DNA of 64,000 bases from ZYF759 sp046297455 (lineage in GTDB: Bacteria; Pseudomonadota; Alphaproteobacteria; Rhizobiales; Rhizobiaceae). Position 1 is the stretch's first letter. Every line of letters begins with the position of its first letter. Shown in pieces: positions 33,381 through 40,982 of this stretch. The stretch is from the NCBI GenBank assembly GCA_046297455.1, contig JBKBIT010000011.1:81164-145163 (forward strand). The letters are read 5' to 3'. Under the pieces are notes generated by a model. It saw nothing but the letters and a program-made list of their open reading frames with translations. It did no database searches and had not been told where the DNA came from. Both the position numbers and the translations under genes were made by a program.

Positions 33381-34510
33381 TGGTTCATCTCCAGGTTCAG
33401 CGCTTTCGTTTGCGGCGTGCGTTGGTTCGCAAGCTCTTCGAGTGGTTTGAATGGGTGGGCGTAGCCAAAGTAGCCAGGACCGGCGAGTTCGAGCCCGCCG
33501 GGGCTGCGCCATTGCGGATCGGCCGGCAGGCCGATCAGTTGCAGGGCCAGGCCGAAGCGCAGGCTTTCCGTGGTCACCGGCAGGCCGCCATCGGCGTCGA
33601 GCGCGCAGATCAGGTCGGGGGTGAGCGCCAGCGGGTTGCCCTCGCCGTCCTCCAGGCAGAGGAACTCGTTCTGGAAGGACAACGCGAACTCGCGCCCTTG
33701 GTCGCGGTCGAGCCCGCGCAGGATCGCCTTGCCCCGCGCAAATCCGCCGGTGGTGCGCCGCTCGATGTCGACGACGCGCGCCGTGCACAGCTCGAAGCCG
33801 TTGCAACGCTTGATGAGTGCCGCGGCCGGATGTCGGTTCTCCTTGCGCTCGGCGATGATGGTGCGGCCGACCTCGTGCACCAGCGACAGCGTGCCGTGCA
33901 GAAGCCCCTTCTTCATCTGGGCGCCGGTCATCGGATAGAGCGCGACCAGCGCGGCGCCGCCCATCTCGACCGTCACCGAGCGGGCCAACCTCTCGGTCCA
34001 GCGGTTGGAAATGGCGTTGAGCACGCCGCTATTGCCCTTGTCGTCGGCGATCACCATCGGCGTGGCCGCGATGTCGTGCAGCGTCAGGCTCACCATCTGC
34101 AGTTCGGGGAAGGCGCGGCCCATGCCGTCGCCGTCGATCAGCGGCAGCCCGGTCGCGGCCGACACCGCAAAGGGAATGGTCGAGTTAAGCCCGCCCGCCT
34201 CGATGCAGATGAGATAATCCGCCTTCTGCCCCAGATAGGATTCCAGCGCCCGCAGCGCGGCCAGCGCCTCCTCGCCATTAGGCAACTTCTCCACCATGAC
34301 GGTCGGCGCTCCCATCATGCACACAGGCACGCACAGCGCATCGTCAGGTACCTCGGCGGCATCGACCACCTGTACTTCGACGCCTTCCGACGCCATCATG
34401 GAACGGGCCATCAGCTTGCCGATATAGGGGTCGCCGCCGCCGCCCGTGCCGAGAAAGGCGCCGCCAAGCGCGATCGCCTCCATGTCGTCTGGTCCGATGG
34501 TGAAGTTCAT
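33377..34510 (-). CDS. DUF917 / S-methyl-thiohydantoin desulfurase-like protein (copy 1)
   Basis: A 377-residue cytoplasmic protein with the DUF917 N-terminal hallmark 'GGAFLGTGGGGDPYIGKL' followed by 'EAGGLNS' and 'PLIDGDGMGRAFPELQM'. Pfam later linked this family (PF06032) with S-methyl-thiohydantoin desulfurase activity, to my recollection, and members often stand beside HyuA-like hydantoinases, as here. It overlaps both neighbours by four bases. Together with the second copy it may form a two-subunit enzyme, or the copies may act on different substituents. The function in this organism is inferred from context. Confidence 0.8.
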   Translation of the reverse strand: MNFTIGPDDMEAIALGGAFLGTGGGGDPYIGKLMARSMMASEGVEVQVVDAAEVPDDALCVPVCMMGAPTVMVEKLPNGEEALAALRALESYLGQKADYLICIEAGGLNSTIPFAVSAATGLPLIDGDGMGRAFPELQMVSLTLHDIAATPMVIADDKGNSGVLNAISNRWTERLARSVTVEMGGAALVALYPMTGAQMKKGLLHGTLSLVHEVGRTIIAERKENRHPAAALIKRCNGFELCTARVVDIERRTTGGFARGKAILRGLDRDQGREFALSFQNEFLCLEDGEGNPLALTPDLICALDADGGLPVTTESLRFGLALQLIGLPADPQWRSPGGLELAGPGYFGYAHPFKPLEELANQRTPQTKALNLEMNQ

Positions 34511-35622
34511 GCCGGTTCGTGCTCCATTTCCTCGACCATGGGCCGATAGGTGATGTCGGGATGTCCGAAAGCCGCCGGACCGATCACGTCGAGCGCCTCC
34601 GAGGTCCGCAGCAGGCGGTGGCAGGGCAGCGCAAGAACGGCCACGCGCTGGCCGTAGCGCAGCATTTCCGTGGTGATCGGCAGGCCGGTGTCCAGTTCCA
34701 GCACGACCACTAGATCGGGCACGCAGACCTCCATCGCGCCGTCGCGGCTGAAGATCAGGAACTCGTTCTGGATCACGATCTCGGCCGTCGATCCGGCGCA
34801 TTCGGCAAGCCCGCCGAGTTGCGCGATGCCGACATTGAACCCGCCCTTGAAGTGGCGCGTCAGGTCGGTGATCTTGCCGGAAAAGACGTGCCTACCGCCC
34901 TCACGCCGGCAGATCGTCTCGATCGGGTCCTCGTGCAGGCGCCTGGCGTCGAGCACGGCCCTGCCAAGCCCGATCGCCTGGCTGTAGGTGTTGGGAATGG
35001 CGTAGCGCTTCATGAAGGCGCCCGACATCGGTGCGCCCGCCAGCACCGACGAGCCGCCCTGCGCGATCACGCAGGCACGCGCCAGCGTCTCGTGCCACTT
35101 CTCCGAGATGGCGTGTTCGAACACCACCACATTGCCGTGCAGGTCGCACATGACCGACGGCGTCGAGCGGTGCCCATAGATCGAGTAGGTCGTCATCTGC
35201 ATCTCTGGGAAAGCGCGGCCCATGCCGTCGCCGTCCACCACCGGCAGACCTGCCATTGCCGCGACGATCAGCGGCTCCATCGAGTTCTGCCCGCCGATCT
35301 CCTCGCAGCCGACGGCATCGGCCTGGAAGTCGAGATGCTTTTCCAGAGCCCGCAGGCAGCGCAGGCCTTCCCTGCCCTCCTTGATGCGCTCGAACGAAAT
35401 CAGCGGCGCGCCAATGCCACCGAGCGGCACTATGCGGGCGTCGTCGTCGAGGGTCTCCAGCGGCGCCAGCCGCATCTCGTAGCCCTCGCGCAGGATTTCC
35501 CGGGCGCGCAGCTTGCCGATATAGGGGTTGCCGCCGCCGCCCGTGCCGAGAATGCCGGAGCCGATCTCCAGCGCCTCGATATCCTCGACGGTCAGGCTGC
35601 GCCCGTAGAGGTCGTCAGCCAT
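34507..35622 (-). CDS. DUF917 / S-methyl-thiohydantoin desulfurase-like protein (copy 2)
   Basis: A 371-residue paralogue of the adjacent gene, with the same 'GSGILGTGGGGNPYIGKL' opening, 'EEIGGQNS' and 'PVVDGDGMGRAFPEMQM'. The C-terminal domain ('PDLVVVLELDTGLPITTEML') also matches copy 1 ('PDLICALDADGGLPVTTESL'). The two copies are clearly diverged from one another rather than a recent duplication. Overlaps of eight bases upstream (HyuA gene) and four downstream tie the three enzymes together in a fixed ratio. Confidence 0.82.
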   Translation of the reverse strand: MADDLYGRSLTVEDIEALEIGSGILGTGGGGNPYIGKLRAREILREGYEMRLAPLETLDDDARIVPLGGIGAPLISFERIKEGREGLRCLRALEKHLDFQADAVGCEEIGGQNSMEPLIVAAMAGLPVVDGDGMGRAFPEMQMTTYSIYGHRSTPSVMCDLHGNVVVFEHAISEKWHETLARACVIAQGGSSVLAGAPMSGAFMKRYAIPNTYSQAIGLGRAVLDARRLHEDPIETICRREGGRHVFSGKITDLTRHFKGGFNVGIAQLGGLAECAGSTAEIVIQNEFLIFSRDGAMEVCVPDLVVVLELDTGLPITTEMLRYGQRVAVLALPCHRLLRTSEALDVIGPAAFGHPDITYRPMVEEMEHEPA

Positions 35623-37171
35623 GAACGCTCTCCATTTCGCCGACCACCTTGACGTGGATGCGGGTGGCGTTACCGGGCAGGTAGGCGAGCGGCACGTCCT
35701 CGCGCTCGATCACCTCCAGCGTCTCCTTCTTGGCGCCTGCGGCAATCGCGATGGCACGCGCTTCCTCGTCGGCCTGCGACAGGCATTCTTCGCGCGTGCG
35801 GCCTTCCAGCGCGAAGATGCGGTCGACCTCGCCAGAGATCTGCGCGATCGCCGCGCCGACGGCATTGGCGACCGCAAAATTCTCCGGCCGCAGCACTTCC
35901 AGGTCGCCGATCCGGTCGGGCGCCAGGATCGAGCCGCCGCCCACCGCGATCACCGGCAGCGGGTCGGGGCTGATCCGGCTGCGCTCGACCGCAGTCTCCA
36001 GCATCTCACCGATCCGCGCCTTGGCCGCTGCCACGATGGCGGGATCGAGATCCGCCACCTTCGAGGCATCTCCGATCTTCGCCATGCCGGCCGCCACCGC
36101 GATATCGGTGCAGGTCAGCGTGGAGCCGCCGAACACCAGCGCCTCGCGCGACAGGCGGTAGCCCACCGATTTGGGTCCGACCTTGATCGCATCCGCCGTA
36201 CCCTCGACACGTGTGCCGCCGCCAAGCCCGATGGAAAACACGTCCGGCATCCGGAAATTGGTGCGCACACCGCCGACATCGACCACGGTCGAGGCCTGGC
36301 GCGGAAAACCATGCTGGAGCGCGCCGACATCCGTCGTCGTGCCGCCAATGTCGATCACGATGGCGTCCTTCACCCCCGTCAGGAAAGCCGCCCCGCGCAT
36401 CGAATTGGTCGGGCCGGAGGCGAAGGTTAGAACCGGGAAGCGCCGCACCGTGTCGGCCGCCATCAGCGTTCCGTCATTCTGGGTCACGTAGAAGGGGCAG
36501 GTCAGCCCGGCATTCTTCAGCGCGTTGGCGAATGCCGTCACCGTGTGATCCGACAAGGTAAGCAGGCTCGCATTCATGATCGCGGCGCTCTCGCGCTCCA
36601 GCAATCCGATACGGCCGATCTCGCTCGACAGCACGATCGGCAGGTCCGGGCAGCGCTCCCGCAATATGTCGCGTGCCTTTTCCTCCATCGCCCGGTTGAT
36701 CGGCGAAAAGACCGAGGAAATGGCCGCGGCACGGATGCCCTTGGCCTTGATGTCCTCGGCCACCCGCACCAGCCCGTCCTCGTCCAGTTCGGCGATCTCG
36801 CGGCCGTCGAACTCGTAGCCGCCCTGAAGCAGGTAGCGGTGGCCGCCCACCTCTTCCACCAGGTCCTGCGGCCAGTCGACCATCGGCGGCAGGCAGGCGG
36901 TCGCCGGAAGGCCAAGCCTGATAGCAGCCACCGAATCCAGCGCCCGGCGCTCGATGATGGCATTGGTGAAATGGGTCGTGCCGATCATCGTGACGTCGAT
37001 CGCGTCGCGGGCGACGCCGGCCTCCCCTATCACCTTCTCCAGGGCTTCTGCGATGCCCGACATGACGTCTTCCGTCGTCGTCGCCTTGACGCCGGCCAGG
37101 ACCTTGCGTCCTTCCAGGATGACGGCGTCGGTGTTGGTGCCCCCGACGTCGATGCCCAATCTCAAGACCAT
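35615..37171 (-). CDS. HyuA-like hydantoinase / oxoprolinase A subunit
   Basis: A 518-residue ASKHA-fold ATPase. The ATP-binding motifs are 'LRLGIDVGGTNTDAVIL' at the N terminus and 'VIDIGGTTTDVGAL' near residue 270. Members hydrolyse hydantoins or 5-oxoproline with ATP, usually with a HyuB partner; no hyuB gene is present here, and the two DUF917 proteins occupy that place. The ATG at 37169-37171 has GGAG eight bases upstream; an earlier start at 37210 would add 13 atypical residues. 35 bases after the ATPase gene, so in the same operon. Confidence 0.87.
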   Translation of the reverse strand: MVLRLGIDVGGTNTDAVILEGRKVLAGVKATTTEDVMSGIAEALEKVIGEAGVARDAIDVTMIGTTHFTNAIIERRALDSVAAIRLGLPATACLPPMVDWPQDLVEEVGGHRYLLQGGYEFDGREIAELDEDGLVRVAEDIKAKGIRAAAISSVFSPINRAMEEKARDILRERCPDLPIVLSSEIGRIGLLERESAAIMNASLLTLSDHTVTAFANALKNAGLTCPFYVTQNDGTLMAADTVRRFPVLTFASGPTNSMRGAAFLTGVKDAIVIDIGGTTTDVGALQHGFPRQASTVVDVGGVRTNFRMPDVFSIGLGGGTRVEGTADAIKVGPKSVGYRLSREALVFGGSTLTCTDIAVAAGMAKIGDASKVADLDPAIVAAAKARIGEMLETAVERSRISPDPLPVIAVGGGSILAPDRIGDLEVLRPENFAVANAVGAAIAQISGEVDRIFALEGRTREECLSQADEEARAIAIAAGAKKETLEVIEREDVPLAYLPGNATRIHVKVVGEMESVHG

Positions 37172-37206
37172 TCGTTTCGCTCCATATTCATTTGGCCTCC
37201 CGGCGA

Positions 37207-38889
37207 TCACGCCGCCGAGGAGACGAGGAATTTCTGTTTTTCTTCCTGGCTGACGGCCGGCTTGGCGGCCTCTTCGGCTTCGCTGATCACGGGAATCGCG
37301 GAGATCAGCGCGCGGGTATAGGGGTGGACGGGATTGGCGAAGACCTCGGCCGGCCTGCCCTGCTCGACGATCTCGCCGCGCAGCATGATGGCGATGCGCG
37401 AGCAGAAATTGCGCATCAGCGAGAGATCGTGGCTGATGAAGAGATAGGTCAGCCCCAGTTCCTCGCGCAGCTCTTCCAGAAGCGCGATCACCCGCTTCTG
37501 CACCGAGACGTCGAGCGCCGATGTCGGCTCGTCGAGGACGATCAGCCTTGGGTTGGCCGCCAGCGCGCGGGCGATGGCGACGCGCTGCTTCTGCCCGCCG
37601 GAAAGCTCGTGCGGATAGCGCGACACATAGTGCGGCGCCAGGCCCACGCGATCGAGCAGGCTTTCGGTGCGCGCCTTCATCTCGCCGCGCGGCGTGTCGG
37701 AAAAACGCAGCGGCACTTCCAGGATCTGGCCCACGGTGCGCTTTGGATTGAGTGAGGTTCCCGGATTCTGGTAGACGATCTGGGCCAGCCTGCGGTCGAC
37801 ACGACCGTCGAAGGCCTCGTCCAGCGGCTTCCCGTCGATGATGACGCGCCCCGAAGAAGGCCGCATGATCCCCATCACCATCCTGGCGACCGTGGTCTTG
37901 CCCGACCCGCTTTCGCCCGCCAGCCCGAAGATCTCGCCCCTGCCGATCTCGAGATCGACCTTCTTGACGGCATGGCTGCGCAGTGCCGGCCGCAGCAGAC
38001 GATTTTCGACAAAGACCTTGTCGACGTTTTCCAGCTTCACCAGCGCGCCGTCCTGCTGCGCGGCAACCGGCTGATCCTTGACGCCCTGGCCGTAGAGAGG
38101 CGGGATCGCCTCGATCAGTTCGCGCGCATAGTCGGTCTCGGGCGTCTTGAAGATGCGTTCCAGCGGACCGTGCTCCACGATCTCGCCCTTGCGCATCACA
38201 TAGACGTCGTCGGCCGTCATCCGCACCACGCCCAGATTGTGGGTGATCATCAGGAGCGACAGCCCCTCCTCCGTCACCAAAGCGTTGAGCAGCTTCAGGA
38301 TCTCGTCCTGCGTCGTCACGTCGAGCGCGGTTCCCGGCTCGTCGGCGATCAGCAGTTTCGGCCGGTTCATCAGCGCCAGCGCGATCAGCACGCGCTGCCG
38401 CATGCCGCCCGAAAGCTGCATCGGGTAGGCGCCCATTACTCGGTCGGGATCGGCAAGCTGCACCCGGCGCAGCACGTCGCGAATATGGGCGGCGCGCCCT
38501 GCTTTGCCGCGGGAGGTGCCCTTGCGCCGGTCAGCCCAGTACAGCACGTCGTCCAGATGCCGGCCGATCGTGAAGACAGGATTGAAGGAGGATAGCGGGT
38601 CCTGCATGACCACCGACATCTCGACGCCCTTCAGCGCCTCGCGCGCCCCGTCGGATTTCGTCGTCAGGTCTTCGCCGCGCCACAGGATGCTGCCGCTTTC
38701 GACCTTGGCGTTGCGGGGCAGCGTGTTCAGCACCGCCTTCGAGGTCACCGACTTGCCCGACCCCGTCTCGCCGATGAGCGCCACGCGCTGGCCCTCGCCA
38801 ACCTTCAGCGAGACGTCCTTCAGGACATGGGTGCGGATGCCGTAGCTGGAGAAGGCGACATTCAGATTGTCGATCTGAAGAAGGCTCAC
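37207..38889 (-). CDS. ABC transporter ATP-binding protein with two fused NBDs (DppD-DppF type)
   Basis: A 560-residue fusion of the two ATPases usually encoded separately. Domain 1 has Walker A 'GETGSGKSVTSKAV', signature 'LSGGMRQRV' and Walker B 'LLIADEPGTALDVT'. Domain 2 (from about residue 290) has 'GESGSGKTTVARM', 'LSGGQKQRV' and 'LIVLDEPTSALDVS'. Each domain ends in the oligopeptide-type cap. Translation starts at a GTG (38887-38889), two bases after the permease stop. It drives the Dpp-type importer of this operon. Confidence 0.92.
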   Translation of the reverse strand: MSLLQIDNLNVAFSSYGIRTHVLKDVSLKVGEGQRVALIGETGSGKSVTSKAVLNTLPRNAKVESGSILWRGEDLTTKSDGAREALKGVEMSVVMQDPLSSFNPVFTIGRHLDDVLYWADRRKGTSRGKAGRAAHIRDVLRRVQLADPDRVMGAYPMQLSGGMRQRVLIALALMNRPKLLIADEPGTALDVTTQDEILKLLNALVTEEGLSLLMITHNLGVVRMTADDVYVMRKGEIVEHGPLERIFKTPETDYARELIEAIPPLYGQGVKDQPVAAQQDGALVKLENVDKVFVENRLLRPALRSHAVKKVDLEIGRGEIFGLAGESGSGKTTVARMVMGIMRPSSGRVIIDGKPLDEAFDGRVDRRLAQIVYQNPGTSLNPKRTVGQILEVPLRFSDTPRGEMKARTESLLDRVGLAPHYVSRYPHELSGGQKQRVAIARALAANPRLIVLDEPTSALDVSVQKRVIALLEELREELGLTYLFISHDLSLMRNFCSRIAIMLRGEIVEQGRPAEVFANPVHPYTRALISAIPVISEAEEAAKPAVSQEEKQKFLVSSAA

Positions 38890-38891
38890 GC

Positions 38892-39773
38892 TCAGACCTC
38901 CACGTCGAACATGTCGCGCAGGCCGTCACCCAGAAGGTTGAAGCCGAGCGTCGCGTAGAAGATGCCGAGCGCCGGAGCCAGAACGCCCCACCACATCTCG
39001 GGCAGGAACTGCCGGCCGTCGGCCACCATCGAGCCCAGATCCGGCGTCGGCGGACGCACGCCCAGGCCGAGGAAGGAAAGCGTGGCGCCGAACAGGATGA
39101 TGAAGGCTGCGTCCAGCGTCGACTTGACCGAGATCACGGCGATGCAGTTGGGCAGGATTTCCTTGGTGAGAATGTGCCAGTGCGAGGCACCCGCCAGCCG
39201 CGCCGCCTCGATGTAGTCTTCCGCCGCCACCGACTTGGCGACGCGATAGATCAGCCGTGCGTGCCAGGTCCACCACAGCAAGGCGATGGCGAACATGGCC
39301 GTGATCAGGTTGGGGTTGAGCACGTTGCCGACGGCCAGCGCCATGACCAGCGGCGGGATGGCCAGCATGACATTGGTAAAGCCGGTGATGAGGAATTCCG
39401 TCCGGCCACCGAAATAGCCAGCCGCCAGCCCCAGCGCCGCGCCCACGGGAACCGCCACGCCCAATACGCCAACGATCAGGAGCAGAGAGATCCGGAAGCC
39501 GTAGATGACGCGGGTGAAGATGTCGCGGCCCACCTTGTCGGTTCCCATCAAATGGTCGACGCTCGGCGGCTGGTGCCGGTTGGCAAAGTCGACGATGCCG
39601 CCCGCGTGGGTGGGATAGGGCGCAATCCATGGAGCAAATGCGACACAGAACAGGACCGACAGAACCATCAGCGCGCCGATGATCGCGACCGGGTTGGACC
39701 GGAACCGCAGCCAGGCCATGCGGCGTGCCGACAGCACCACCGTCTGATCCCCGTGATCGGTGAGAACGGACAT
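38892..39773 (-). CDS. ABC transporter permease, DppC type
   Basis: A 293-residue inner-membrane permease with six predicted helices and the DppC landmarks 'HLMGTDKVGRDIFTRVIYG' and 'DYIEAARLAGASHWHILTKEILPN' (EAA loop). It pairs with the DppB-type permease, from which it is separated by one base. Confidence 0.92.
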   Translation of the reverse strand: MSVLTDHGDQTVVLSARRMAWLRFRSNPVAIIGALMVLSVLFCVAFAPWIAPYPTHAGGIVDFANRHQPPSVDHLMGTDKVGRDIFTRVIYGFRISLLLIVGVLGVAVPVGAALGLAAGYFGGRTEFLITGFTNVMLAIPPLVMALAVGNVLNPNLITAMFAIALLWWTWHARLIYRVAKSVAAEDYIEAARLAGASHWHILTKEILPNCIAVISVKSTLDAAFIILFGATLSFLGLGVRPPTPDLGSMVADGRQFLPEMWWGVLAPALGIFYATLGFNLLGDGLRDMFDVEV

Positions 39774-39774
39774 G

Positions 39775-40803
39775 CTAGCGGCCCTCCCTGAGGCGCAGTC
39801 GGGGATCGATGAAGCCGATGATGACGTCGATGACCAGATTGGCGACGACGAAGAAGACGCCCGACAGCATGACCACAGCCATGACCGCGTTCAGGTCCTT
39901 TTGCAGGATCGATTCCAGCCCGTGCGAGGCAAAACCGCCCCAGGCGAACACCATCTCCACGACGAAGGCGTTTCCGATCAGCGAGGCGAATTCCAGCCCC
40001 ATGATCGTCAGCGGCGCCACCGAGGACAGTTTCAGCAGGTAGCGGAAGGTCACGACCCTTTCCGGTACGCCGAAACTGCGCAATGTCTGCACATGGTCGC
40101 GACGCTGGTGCTCGATCATGGCCGAGCGCGTGATGCGCATGATCTGGGCGATGCCCGATAGGGCCAGCGCGATGGCCGGAAACAGCATGTATTGCAGCGC
40201 CGTCAGCGTCACGTCGGGCCGTCCGGCAAGCAGTCCGTCAATGGTCAACAGCCCGGTCGGACCCGTCGGCGCGCCGATGCCGCGTTCCATCCGCCCGAGG
40301 ATGGGCCAGTCGGTCAGGTAGTAGGCGGCGAAAAGCTGCAAGAGGATCGCGGCGAGAAAGGCGGGCATCGTGACCCCGATCAGCGAGACCAGCCGCAGCA
40401 CCGTGTCGGGCCAGCGGTTCTGGTTTCGGGCCGCCAGCACCCCGAGCGGCACGCCGAAGAGCAACATCAGGAACAGCGTGGCCAGCACCAGTTCCAGCGT
40501 CGCCGGCAACAGCGCCAGAACCTCCTGCGTCACCGGCCTGCCTGAGATGAGCGAGCGTCCGAAATCGCCCTGGACGGCGCCGGAGAGGAAGTTCAGATAC
40601 TGGATCGGCAGCGGATCGTTGAGCCCCATCTGGTCGCGCATGGCCTCGACCTGCGCCTGGCTTGCCGCCGGCCCCAGCGTCATGCGGGCCGGATCGCCGG
40701 GCACCACGCGTGCCAGCACGAAGATCATCAACGAGAGCACCAGCAGCACGGCAATGAAGCCGAACAGGCGGCGGATCAGGAATTCCGCGAAGCTGGCTGG
40801 CAT
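39775..40803 (-). CDS. ABC transporter permease, DppB type
   Basis: A 342-residue permease whose N terminus 'FLIRRLFGFIAVLLVLSLMIF' and 'VPGDPARMTLG' are classical DppB features; the EAA loop is 'THRSAMIEHQRRDHVQTLRSFG'-like (reads 'ITRSAMIEHQRRDHVQT'). The ATG at 40801-40803 follows GGGGAG; an in-frame ATG 18 codons upstream lacks DppB resemblance. It is the first gene of the transporter/HyuA/DUF917 operon, and the direct repeats at 40906-40934 lie 100-130 bases upstream of its start. Confidence 0.9.
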   Translation of the reverse strand: MPASFAEFLIRRLFGFIAVLLVLSLMIFVLARVVPGDPARMTLGPAASQAQVEAMRDQMGLNDPLPIQYLNFLSGAVQGDFGRSLISGRPVTQEVLALLPATLELVLATLFLMLLFGVPLGVLAARNQNRWPDTVLRLVSLIGVTMPAFLAAILLQLFAAYYLTDWPILGRMERGIGAPTGPTGLLTIDGLLAGRPDVTLTALQYMLFPAIALALSGIAQIMRITRSAMIEHQRRDHVQTLRSFGVPERVVTFRYLLKLSSVAPLTIMGLEFASLIGNAFVVEMVFAWGGFASHGLESILQKDLNAVMAVVMLSGVFFVVANLVIDVIIGFIDPRLRLREGR

Positions 40804-40905
40804 GCGCCAAATCTCCCCTGCAACAGCGGGGACGCCTTCTTGTCCCCAAGCCAGCAAACTATCGCGCGGGAACGACCCTTACGCCACGCTTCACAGGGAT
40901 AGGTT

Positions 40906-40934
40906 TTGTACTCATGGGAATAGGTATAGTCCGC
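40906..40934. promoter_or_regulatory. MalT-like direct repeats upstream of the Dpp/HyuA operon
   Basis: GGGATAGG (40906-40913) and GGGAATAGG (40926-40934) lie on the same strand with 20 bases between starts, a two-turn spacing. MalT boxes are of the kind GGGGA(T/G)GAGG, so the resemblance fits the MalT/LuxR regulator encoded right beside them. They would sit in an activator position for the minus-strand dppB promoter. Confidence 0.5.
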
Positions 40935-40982
40935 TCGCAAATCAAGCAGAGCACCTCGATGCACAATAGACTGGCAGTCGGA

